The position numbers and the translations under genes are program-made. DNA of 5,411 nucleotides, from the NCBI GenBank assembly GCA_964429075.1, contig CAYSBA010000106.1:1-5411 (forward strand), given 5' to 3'. Shown here piece after piece: positions 1-5,411 of this stretch. Within the stretch, counting starts at the first letter, position 1. The number at the start of each line of letters is the position of its first letter. The notes beneath the pieces are model-generated. The model was given only the letters and a program-made list of their open reading frames with translations. It was not told the DNA's origin and made no database searches. Source of the stretch: CAYSBA01 sp964429075 [NCBI: uncultured bacterium]. Its GTDB lineage: Bacteria > CAYSBA01.

Positions 1-385
1 CTATACCATGAATTGTAAGTACTGTAGGAGGTCTTGGCTTAATCGGAAATACTGATAATACAGTGGAGCTACCCTGTAGATGTATTATATCTGGCTTAAT
101 CTCCTCTATTATTCTTTTTATTTTATAAGGTGATGAAAACAATAAGATTGGTAATTGATATGAAAAAGGATGGGCTGTTCTAAAGATTGTTATACCATTG
201 TATCTTTCAATCTTATCTTCTTTTACAGAATCGAATAACGAAACTACAAAGACCTCGATATCGTCTCTTTTTGCAAGAGCTTTGGCTAAATTAAGGGTAA
301 CTGCAGCAAATCCTCCTCTGGGAAGATCGGGATCATCTGGAAAAGTAGATATCAAAAGTACCCTTATTTTCTTGTGTTTCCCCAT
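1..385 (-). CDS. Glycosyltransferase, GT-B fold (family 4-like), N-terminal part; cut by the window edge
   Basis: The first 128 residues of a protein read leftward from an ATG at 385 run open to the window edge without a stop. They look like the N-terminal (acceptor-side) Rossmann domain of a GT-B glycosyltransferase of the GT4 type. A first beta strand (KIRVLLIST, residues 6-14) is followed by the glycine-containing loop and helix PRGGFAAVTLNLAKAL (22-37), then a second strand IEVFVVSL (43-50). The characteristic PDIIHLQG strand and loop is at 98-105, and TVLTIHG at 121-127 corresponds to the usual 'VLTIHG' segment. The family transfers a sugar from a nucleotide-sugar donor, typically in polysaccharide, lipopolysaccharide or glycolipid synthesis at the cytoplasmic face of the membrane. 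The catalytic C-terminal donor-binding domain lies outside the window, so substrate cannot be inferred. There is no signal peptide. This is the only methionine in the fragment; no strong ribosome binding site precedes it. It lies 32 nt after the carboxyltransferase gene, so it may be co-transcribed. Confidence 0.85.
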   Translation of the reverse strand, partial: MGKHKKIRVLLISTFPDDPDLPRGGFAAVTLNLAKALAKRDDIEVFVVSLFDSVKEDKIERYNGITIFRTAHPFSYQLPILLFSSPYKIKRIIEEIKPDIIHLQGSSTVLSVFPIKPRPPTVLTIHGI

Positions 386-417
386 TCTGTAGATACAATC
401 CAGATCCCAAAATTTAT

Positions 418-1959
418 CTACAACGGAATATTACCGTGCTTTTTCTTTGGTAGCTCTGCCCATTTATTTTCAAGGAGCTTAAATGCCTTAATAACCTTTG
501 GCCTTGTTTCCTCTGGCATTATAATTTCATCTATATAACCGAGTTCAGCCGCTTTGAAAGGGTTAGCAAACTTTTTGTTATACTCATCGACGAGTTCTTT
601 TCTCTTTTTTTCTGGATCATCAGCCTCTTTTATCTCCTTTTTAAAGATTATATTGATAGCACCTTCTGTGCCCATAACCGCTATTTCTGCGGATGGATAG
701 GCAAAGTTAATGTCTGTAAGCAGATGCTTTGAAGACATCACATCGTAGGCCCCACCATAGGCCTTTCGAGTGACAACCGCTACCTTTGGAACAGTTGCTT
801 CTGCATATGCATAAAGCAGCTTTGCCCCATTTGTTATTATACCACCATGTTCTTGATGTACCCCGGGCAAAAAACCTGGCACATCAACGAATGTAAGAAG
901 AGGTATGTTGAAGGCATCACAGAAGCGAATGAATCGAGCTGCCTTTTTTGATGCATCTATGTCAAGACAACCGGCAAGTACAGAAGGTTGATTTGCAATA
1001 ACAGCCGTACTTTTGCCAGCAAGTCTGATAAACCCTGTAATAATATTCTGTGCATATAGCTTGTGAACCTCAAAGAAATAGTTATCATCTGCAATAGATT
1101 TAATGATTTCTTTGATATCATAAGGTTTGTTTGGATTGTCAGGGATAAGTGAATTTAGCTTAGGATCCTTTCTGGTCACAGGGTCATCTGTGGGCTTTTC
1201 TGGTGGAGGTTCCATAAAGTTGTCTGGTATAAAACTGAGTAATTCCCTTATCATCATCAGGCACTCTTCTTCATTGTCTGCAAGAAAGTGACAAACACCA
1301 CTTATTGTACTGTGTATATTGCCACCACCGAGCTCTTCTTTTGTAATCTCTTCATTTGTAACAGTCTTTATGACTTCAGGTCCGGTTATAAACATATAAC
1401 TTGTCTTTTTTGTCATGAATATAAAATCTGTAATGCCAGGTGAGTAGACCGCACCACCAGCACAAGGTCCTAAGATGGCAGAGATCTGAGGGATTACTCC
1501 AGATGCAAGGGTATTTCTCAAAAATATATCGGCATAACCACCAAGAGATTCAACCCCTTCCTGTATACGGGCACCACCTGAATCATTCAGACCAATAACA
1601 GGGGCTCCCACCTTCATTGCAAGGTCCATGATTTTACATATCTTCATTGCGTGGGTCTTTGATAATGATCCGCCAAATACAGTAAAATCCTGGGCAAATA
1701 CAAAGACCCGCCGATTATCAATCGTACCATAACCGGTAATGACGCCATCACCGTAATACTTCTTTTTGTCCATCCCAAAATCTGTACAGCGGTGCAGGAC
1801 AAATCTGTCTATTTCCTCAAAGCTATTTCTATCAAGAAGTAGTTCAATCCTTTCTCTGGCAGTTAATTTACCGGCCTTATGCTGCCTTTCTATGCGTTCT
1901 TTTCCTCCACCAAGGGAAGCAAGGTGATCTATCTCTTTAAATCTATCGTAATTTCTCAA
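418..1959 (-). CDS. Acyl-CoA carboxylase carboxyltransferase subunit (propionyl-CoA carboxylase beta / methylmalonyl-CoA decarboxylase alpha type)
   Basis: This complete 513-residue protein matches the usual length of PccB/MmdA carboxyltransferases, which move CO2 between carboxybiotin and a short acyl-CoA in the cytoplasm. Two crotonase-like halves are visible. The N-terminal half has the [23 protein letters not shown] signature (residues 16-38), [12 protein letters not shown] (125-136) and the first oxyanion-type glycine loop [11 protein letters not shown] (164-174). The C-terminal half has VDVPGFLPG (358-366), [15 protein letters not shown] (378-392) and the second loop [13 protein letters not shown] (401-413). 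D406 in GGAYDVM sits where propionyl-CoA-preferring enzymes carry aspartate (D422 in Streptomyces coelicolor PccB), favouring propionyl-/methylmalonyl-CoA over acetyl-CoA. The start is TTG: an in-frame TAG (the glyA stop) lies five codons upstream and the next methionine is residue 63, well inside conserved sequence. A short CAGG lies 6 nt before it. No biotin carboxylase, biotin carrier or membrane decarboxylase subunit is in the window, so carboxylase and Na+-pumping decarboxylase roles cannot be separated, and no symbol is given. Confidence 0.93.
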   Translation of the reverse strand: MRNYDRFKEIDHLASLGGGKERIERQHKAGKLTARERIELLLDRNSFEEIDRFVLHRCTDFGMDKKKYYGDGVITGYGTIDNRRVFVFAQDFTVFGGSLSKTHAMKICKIMDLAMKVGAPVIGLNDSGGARIQEGVESLGGYADIFLRNTLASGVIPQISAILGPCAGGAVYSPGITDFIFMTKKTSYMFITGPEVIKTVTNEEITKEELGGGNIHSTISGVCHFLADNEEECLMMIRELLSFIPDNFMEPPPEKPTDDPVTRKDPKLNSLIPDNPNKPYDIKEIIKSIADDNYFFEVHKLYAQNIITGFIRLAGKSTAVIANQPSVLAGCLDIDASKKAARFIRFCDAFNIPLLTFVDVPGFLPGVHQEHGGIITNGAKLLYAYAEATVPKVAVVTRKAYGGAYDVMSSKHLLTDINFAYPSAEIAVMGTEGAINIIFKKEIKEADDPEKKRKELVDEYNKKFANPFKAAELGYIDEIIMPEETRPKVIKAFKLLENKWAELPKKKHGNIPL

Positions 1960-1965
1960 TGTAGA

Positions 1966-1969
1966 CCTG
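1966..1969 (-). promoter_or_regulatory. Weak Shine-Dalgarno-like site before the carboxyltransferase TTG
   Basis: CAGG on the minus strand lies 6 nt before the TTG start, within the 12-nt gap after glyA. It is short and weak. The start is fixed mainly by the upstream in-frame stop and by family alignment, not by this site. Confidence 0.4.
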
Positions 1970-1971
1970 TA

Positions 1972-3204
1972 CTAAATTCCGGGCAGCGGGAACTGATCTG
2001 TCAATTCCCTGACTTTTTTTCTACAACTACTAATAACTCTATCTGAGTCTATATTATATACCACCTCACAGATCATCTCACCGATTAACTGCATCTGCTC
2101 TTTTCCCATTCCCCTTGAGGTCACTGCAGCTGTTCCAATTCTTATGCCACTTGTTACAAAGGGGGTCTGAGGATCATCGGGGATCATATTTTTGTTTACA
2201 GTAATCCCTGCCTCTTCCAGCCTACGTTCAAGCTCTTTTCCTGTAATTCCCTGTTTACGCAGATCAACAAGCATAAGATGATTATCTGTTCCACCTGATA
2301 CTAAGTTGAGACCATTTTGAATCAGGGTATCTGCAAGTACCTTTGCATTCTCAACCACCTGTTTCTGATATTCAACAAAATCATCTTTCATGGCCTCTTT
2401 AAAGCATACTGCCTTTGCGGCTATGATGTGCATTAGTGGTCCCCCCTGCATCCCCGGGAATACCCTGCTGTTTAACCGTTTGGCATACTCCTCTTTGCAT
2501 AGTATAAAACCACCTCGTGGACCTCTCAGTGTCTTATGGGTTGTACTTGTAACATAATCTGCATACATTACCGGTGAAGGGTGAACGCCTGCTGCTACAA
2601 GACCGGCAATATGAGCCATATCAACAACAAGCTTTGCACCGCATGCTTTTGCAATATTAGAAAATCTTTCAAAATCAATAATTCTTGGATATGCACTTGC
2701 ACCTGCTACAATTATCTTTGGTTTATGTTCTTCTGCTAACTTTTCAAGATTGTCGTAGTCTATCAATCCGGTTTCAGGATCAACACCATAATGGACCACA
2801 TTATAAAGCCTTCCAGAAAAATTAACAGGGCTGCCATGGGTGAGATGTCCACCATGTGCAAGATTCATAGAGAGCATCGTGTCTCCAGGCTCAAGCTCTG
2901 TGAAATATACTGCCATGTTAGCCTGAGACCCTGAATGGGGTTGAACATTTGCGTGCTCTGCAGCAAAAAGCTTTTTGCATCTTTCGATGGCAAGCGATTC
3001 AGCAATATCCACAAACTGACAGCCGCCATAATATCTCCTACCAGGATACCCCTCAGCATATTTGTTGGTCATCACAGAACCCATAGCTTCAAGGACAGCC
3101 TTGGAGGTAAAGTTCTCGCTTGCAATCAACTCAATCACACTCCGCTGACGCTCTTTCTCCTTCTCAATTGCCTCCCATATCTCTCTATCAACATCCTTTA
3201 ACAT
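1972..3204 (-). CDS. glyA: Serine hydroxymethyltransferase
   Basis: This complete 410-residue protein is close to the usual bacterial GlyA length. It is a cytoplasmic pyridoxal-phosphate enzyme (fold type I) converting serine plus tetrahydrofolate to glycine plus 5,10-methylene-tetrahydrofolate, the main source of one-carbon units for purines, thymidylate and methionine. Visible motifs are IELIASENF (24-32), [15 protein letters not shown] (47-61), the [13 protein letters not shown] cofactor-phosphate loop (84-96), [10 protein letters not shown] (193-202) with the ring-binding D195 and H198, and [13 protein letters not shown] (220-232) with the Schiff-base lysine K224. The segment VFPGMQGGP is at 248-256, and SGIRIGT (352-358) carries the carboxylate-binding arginine R355. 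All expected catalytic residues are present. The ATG directly follows the rpiB stop (TAGATG, zero gap) and is preceded by AGGGAG at 7 nt, so coupled translation with rpiB is likely. Its stop codon is in frame with the next gene. Identity is very secure. Confidence 0.98.
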   Translation of the reverse strand: MLKDVDREIWEAIEKEKERQRSVIELIASENFTSKAVLEAMGSVMTNKYAEGYPGRRYYGGCQFVDIAESLAIERCKKLFAAEHANVQPHSGSQANMAVYFTELEPGDTMLSMNLAHGGHLTHGSPVNFSGRLYNVVHYGVDPETGLIDYDNLEKLAEEHKPKIIVAGASAYPRIIDFERFSNIAKACGAKLVVDMAHIAGLVAAGVHPSPVMYADYVTSTTHKTLRGPRGGFILCKEEYAKRLNSRVFPGMQGGPLMHIIAAKAVCFKEAMKDDFVEYQKQVVENAKVLADTLIQNGLNLVSGGTDNHLMLVDLRKQGITGKELERRLEEAGITVNKNMIPDDPQTPFVTSGIRIGTAAVTSRGMGKEQMQLIGEMICEVVYNIDSDRVISSCRKKVRELTDQFPLPGI

Positions 3205-3657
3205 CTATATACTCCCTGATTCATCGAGTTTGTTAATACGCCTTTCATGCCTGCCACCCTGAAACCGGGTGTTGTTCCATTGGTCAAACATCCAGATTGC
3301 CATTTCATAGGTGATTATACGTGCAGGAAAGATCAATATATTTGCATTATTATGTTCCCGTGCACTTTTTGCCATAAAACCGTTTACCACAAGGGCTGCT
3401 CTTATACCCCTTTTACGGTTTGCTGCCATCGACATCCCAATGCCTGTCCCGCATATGAGGATTCCAAGGTCTGCTCTCTTTGCAAGTATATCTTCTGTAA
3501 CCCTATTTGCGATATCTGGATAATCTACAGGCTCAGGGTCGAAACAACCCCTGTTTATTACACCATAATCACGTGTAAAAAATTCTTTTATTAATCTCTC
3601 TTTAAGCTGGAAACCGGCATGATCACTCCCAATGGATATGGTAAATCTTCCACTCAA
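3205..3657 (-). CDS. rpiB: Ribose-5-phosphate isomerase B (RpiB/LacAB family), probable TTG start
   Basis: The enzyme interconverts ribose 5-phosphate and ribulose 5-phosphate in the non-oxidative pentose phosphate pathway (cytoplasm). Counting from the TTG at 3657 gives 150 residues, matching the family's roughly 143-150. The first strand leads into ISIGSDHAGF (residues 7-16, D12 and H13 in the active site), followed by DYPDIA (45-50). Next is the hallmark ILICGTGIGMSMAANR (66-81), whose C69 is the proton-relay cysteine equivalent to E. coli C66, so this is the cysteine type rather than the mycobacterial glutamate type. AREHNNANIL (99-108) carries H102, and GGRHERRINKL (134-144) provides phosphate-binding basic residues. 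An in-frame ATG at 3684 would add nine non-conserved residues inside fabF. The TTG is preferred because the family normally starts just before this strand and AAGAGG lies 8 nt ahead of it. The TTG overlaps the fabF TGA (TTGA), suggesting coupled translation. Product is secure; start is a judgement. Confidence 0.93.
   Translation of the reverse strand: MSGRFTISIGSDHAGFQLKERLIKEFFTRDYGVINRGCFDPEPVDYPDIANRVTEDILAKRADLGILICGTGIGMSMAANRKRGIRAALVVNGFMAKSAREHNNANILIFPARIITYEMAIWMFDQWNNTRFQGGRHERRINKLDESGSI
3212..3217 (-). promoter_or_regulatory. Shine-Dalgarno site of glyA inside rpiB
   Basis: On the minus strand this reads AGGGAG, 7 nt before the glyA ATG and within the last codons of rpiB. It supports the annotated glyA start at the zero-gap TAGATG junction. 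Confidence 0.65.
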
Positions 3658-4898
3658 TTGGAGAACCTCTTGATAATCAGGCATGCGTTAGTACCACCAA
3701 ACCCAAACGAATTACTCATTCCATATTCAAATGATCCCTCTATATTTCCTCCCTGGCAGTAGTTGAGATCACATTCAGGGTCTGGATTCTCAAGATTAAG
3801 GGTACGGTGTGCTACACCATTTTTCAGTGTTAGGGTGGTTACAATAAATTCAATTGCACCTGCTGCACCAAGGGTATGACCAATCATGGATTTTGTAGAA
3901 TTAATAACAAGTTCTTCAGCTTTTTGTTTGCCGAAGACCGATTTTATAGCCTTTGTTTCAATCTTATCGTTTAGCTGGGTGGATGTACCATGTGCATTTA
4001 TATAATCTATCATTTCAGGCTGTATTCCTGCATCTTCAATAGCTCGTTTCATACACATTGCAGCACCTCTACCCTCAGGTTCCGGTGCTGTTATGTGATA
4101 AGCGTCGCCGTTTGCCCAGTAACCTATCACTTCACCATATATCTTTGCACCTCTGGCTTTTGCAGATTCAAGCTCTTCAAGGACAACAACTCCAGCACCC
4201 TCCCCGATTAAGAAGCCATCACGGTCTTTATCAAAAGGTCGACTTGCTCTATGTGGTTCATCGTTTCTCCTTGTTAGTGCACGCATAGAACAAAAGCCAC
4301 CCACGCCAAGGGGAGTAATAGTAGCCTCCACACCCCCTGCAAGGGCTGCCTGCATCCGGCCATACCGAATAGCAAGGGTTGCCTCACCTATGGAGTGTGC
4401 CCCTGTTGAACAGGCAGATACATGACTGAAACATGGTCCTCTTAGATCAAATTCAATACTGATAATGCCACCTGCTTCATTTATGATACTCATCGGAATA
4501 AAAAAGGGAGTAATCCTCTTGGGACCTTTCTCGAGATAACGCTGATACATATTTTCTATTGTGATCAATCCACCCATGCCCGATCCGACATAGATGCCGA
4601 ATTTATCTGGATTGTAGGGATTATTGTCAAGTAGACCAGAGTCTTCCATTGCCTCTTTTGCAGCAAAAAGGGCATACTGTTGAAAACGATCAAGCTTTCT
4701 TACAAGCCTCTGATCTATCCTTTTTGTGGGATCAAAATCCTTTATCTCTGCAGCAATCCGTGTAGGGAACTGGGATGCATCAAAGTATGTTATTGGACCG
4801 GCTCCAGAGATTCCAGCAAGGAGACTATCCCACATTTCAGGGACACTCTTTCCTACAGGTGTAACAACACCAAGCCCGGTGATCACTACCCTTTTCAT
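3654..4898 (-). CDS. fabF: 3-oxoacyl-[acyl-carrier-protein] synthase II
   Basis: This complete 414-residue thiolase-fold condensing enzyme is almost exactly the length of E. coli FabF. It condenses malonyl-ACP with an acyl-ACP to extend the chain by two carbons in type II fatty-acid synthesis. The N-terminal signature is VVITGLGVVTPVG (4-16). The nucleophile C163 sits in SACSTGAHSIGEA (161-173). H303 is in NAHGTSTQLND (301-311), K336 and H341 are in NSTKSMIGHTLGAAGA (333-348), and the gating loop SFGFGGTNA is at 397-405. The Cys-His-His triad plus lysine is therefore intact. DGFLIGEGAGVVVLEE (227-242) is also typical. It follows acpP by 11 nt, which supports FabF over FabB or a polyketide synthase domain. 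The ATG start matches the family N terminus; the only visible binding-site sequence is an AGG about 10 nt upstream at the acpP stop. Slightly unusual is NEAGG at 140-144, where many homologues have a hydrophobic residue after the asparagine. Confidence 0.97.
   Translation of the reverse strand: MKRVVITGLGVVTPVGKSVPEMWDSLLAGISGAGPITYFDASQFPTRIAAEIKDFDPTKRIDQRLVRKLDRFQQYALFAAKEAMEDSGLLDNNPYNPDKFGIYVGSGMGGLITIENMYQRYLEKGPKRITPFFIPMSIINEAGGIISIEFDLRGPCFSHVSACSTGAHSIGEATLAIRYGRMQAALAGGVEATITPLGVGGFCSMRALTRRNDEPHRASRPFDKDRDGFLIGEGAGVVVLEELESAKARGAKIYGEVIGYWANGDAYHITAPEPEGRGAAMCMKRAIEDAGIQPEMIDYINAHGTSTQLNDKIETKAIKSVFGKQKAEELVINSTKSMIGHTLGAAGAIEFIVTTLTLKNGVAHRTLNLENPDPECDLNYCQGGNIEGSFEYGMSNSFGFGGTNACLIIKRFSN
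3666..3671 (-). promoter_or_regulatory. Shine-Dalgarno site supporting the rpiB TTG start
   Basis: On the minus strand this reads AAGAGG, inside the last codons of fabF and 8 nt before a TTG that overlaps the fabF stop codon. It supports the TTG at 3657 over the in-frame ATG at 3684. The ATG is preceded only by a GGTGG that is dictated by the conserved FabF GFGGTNA coding sequence. Confidence 0.6.
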
Positions 4899-4909
4899 GT
4901 CTTTTTTGC

Positions 4910-5161
4910 CTAAAGGGTATGTTCCACAATATAATTTATTGCATCCTGTACGGTTACTATCTTTTCTGCATCAGACTCAGGGATGTCAAGTCCAAATTCC
5001 TCTTCCATATCCATCACAAGCTGGACAACATCGAGAGAATCTGCACCAAGATCGTCTATAAAGGATGCATTGTTAGAGATCTCTGAAAGATCTTTGTTTA
5101 GCTTCTCTGCGATCAGTTCCTTTACCTTCTTCTCAATCTCTTGTACCGATTTTTCTGCCAT
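4910..5161 (-). CDS. acpP: Acyl carrier protein
   Basis: This small acidic protein of 83 residues carries growing fatty acyl chains as thioesters on a 4'-phosphopantetheine arm in type II fatty-acid synthesis (cytoplasm). The attachment serine is S42 in the canonical [19 protein letters not shown] (39-57). Helix I (residues 3-20, [16 protein letters not shown]) and the C-terminal helix ([15 protein letters not shown]) are also typical. It is a few residues longer than E. coli AcpP (78 including the start methionine) but within the normal range. The ATG start is well supported by a perfect AAGGAGG 9 nt upstream. The gene sits between fabG and fabF, the classic housekeeping location, which argues against a specialised secondary-metabolism or lipid A carrier. 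Strong translation initiation fits the high ACP abundance cells need. Identity is very secure. Confidence 0.97.
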   Translation of the reverse strand: MAEKSVQEIEKKVKELIAEKLNKDLSEISNNASFIDDLGADSLDVVQLVMDMEEEFGLDIPESDAEKIVTVQDAINYIVEHTL

Positions 5162-5170
5162 GGTTTTAGA

Positions 5171-5177
5171 CCTCCTT
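5171..5177 (-). promoter_or_regulatory. Strong Shine-Dalgarno site of acpP
   Basis: On the minus strand this reads AAGGAGG, a perfect anti-16S match, 9 nt before the acpP ATG. It is clearly the strongest ribosome binding site in the window and fixes the acpP start. Confidence 0.85.
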
Positions 5178-5201
5178 TTTCAATTAAAATGTGGTTAATT
5201 A

Positions 5202-5411
5202 TCAGATATACATTCCACCATCAATACCGATTATTTTACCTGTAATGTACCCGGCATCCTCAGAAGCAAGAAACGCACAAAGTGCTCCAACCTCATGAGG
5301 TCTTCCAGCCCTTTCTGCCGGTATTGACCTTATAATCTCCATTTTTGTTTTTTCAGAAAGCGAGTTTGTCATCTTTGTTTCAAAGTATCCAGGTGCAATA
5401 TAATTTACTGT
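5202..5411 (-). CDS. fabG: 3-oxoacyl-[acyl-carrier-protein] reductase, C-terminal part; cut by the window edge
   Basis: The last 69 residues and TGA stop of a short-chain dehydrogenase/reductase enter from the right edge. Visible are the VNYIAPGYFETKMT segment (the 'N-x-I-x-PG-x-x-x-T-x-M' motif after the catalytic Tyr/Lys helix), then IPAERAGRPHEVG, then FLASEDAGYITGKIIGIDGGMYI at the C terminus, matching the FabG 'FLASD-A-YITGQ--V-DGGM-M' ending. FabG reduces 3-oxoacyl-ACP to 3-hydroxyacyl-ACP with NADPH. The catalytic Ser-Tyr-Lys and the nucleotide-binding glycine motif lie outside the window, so the reaction is inferred from this C terminus and from its place 40 nt upstream of acpP in a fabG-acpP-fabF order. 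Another SDR is possible but unlikely. Confidence 0.92.
   Translation of the reverse strand, partial: TVNYIAPGYFETKMTNSLSEKTKMEIIRSIPAERAGRPHEVGALCAFLASEDAGYITGKIIGIDGGMYI

Noticed and set aside
198-392. Plus-strand 64-codon reading frame at the left end
   Set aside because: It lies antisense to a recognisable glycosyltransferase N-terminal domain on the minus strand and has low-complexity, Ser/Thr-rich composition typical of shadow frames.
390-420. Inverted repeat TAGATA...TATCTA (minus strand) between the carboxyltransferase and glycosyltransferase genes as a terminator
   Set aside because: The stem is only 6 AT-rich base pairs around a loop of about 19 nt, and no T-run follows. It is too weak to call a terminator.
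2935-3201. Plus-strand 88-codon reading frame
   Set aside because: Exactly antisense to the conserved N-terminal part of glyA; no recognisable protein features.
3247-3594. Plus-strand 115-codon reading frame rich in Cys, possible small metal-binding protein
   Set aside because: It is antisense to rpiB; the cysteines come from complementary codons of the rpiB sequence and do not form a regular zinc-binding spacing.
3654-4898. fabF as part of a polyketide or polyunsaturated fatty-acid synthase cluster
   Set aside because: Length, active-site motifs and the fabG-acpP-fabF-rpiB-glyA neighbourhood all fit the housekeeping type II fatty-acid locus; no acyltransferase, chain-length factor or tailoring domains are present.
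4726-5061. Plus-strand 111-codon reading frame spanning the fabF/acpP junction
   Set aside because: It is antisense to two strongly conserved genes and has no support as a protein.
5162-5201. Possible internal promoter or regulatory element in the 40-nt fabG-acpP gap
   Set aside because: The gap is AT-rich, but no paired -35 and -10 boxes with normal spacing are visible. Apart from the acpP ribosome binding site nothing can be supported.

Overview
This 5.4 kb window is a stretch of bacterial core-metabolism genes, all read from the minus strand, so in transcription order it runs from the right edge to the left edge. The order is: the 3' end of a fabG-type ketoacyl-ACP reductase (cut by the window edge), acpP (acyl carrier protein), fabF (ketoacyl-ACP synthase II), rpiB (ribose-5-phosphate isomerase B), glyA (serine hydroxymethyltransferase), a biotin-dependent acyl-CoA carboxylase carboxyltransferase subunit of the PccB/MmdA type, and the 5' end of a GT-B fold (family 4-like) glycosyltransferase, cut by the left edge.

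The genes are packed like a single operon. The gaps are about 40 nt (fabG-acpP), 11 nt (acpP-fabF), an overlap (fabF-rpiB), 0 nt (rpiB-glyA), 12 nt (glyA-carboxylase) and 32 nt (carboxylase-glycosyltransferase). No convincing promoter, terminator, tRNA, CRISPR array, insertion sequence or long repeat is visible, and no stretch over 40 nt lacks a gene. Every plus-strand reading frame lies antisense to a clear gene.

The run fabG-acpP-fabF-rpiB-glyA is, from memory, a familiar order in Desulfobacterota (Geobacter-like) and related anaerobic Gram-negative lineages, where glyA is often followed by nrdR/ribD-type genes. The moderate-to-low GC and frequent ATA and AGA/AGG codons suggest a lower-GC member of that broad group (Desulfobacterota, Nitrospirota or similar). 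This placement is inference and cannot be fixed from the window.

Functionally, FabG, ACP and FabF belong to fatty-acid elongation. RpiB supplies pentose phosphates and GlyA supplies glycine and one-carbon units. The carboxyltransferase acts on a short acyl-CoA, probably propionyl-/methylmalonyl-CoA by its active-site signature, although its place next to fab genes leaves malonyl-CoA supply open. The glycosyltransferase probably opens a cell-surface or polysaccharide segment to the left. I found no previously undescribed system. The points worth a second look are start codons and gene junctions: a forced TTG start in the same frame as glyA, a probable TTG start for rpiB overlapping the fabF stop, and a zero-gap rpiB/glyA junction. 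The placement of the carboxyltransferase is also of interest.
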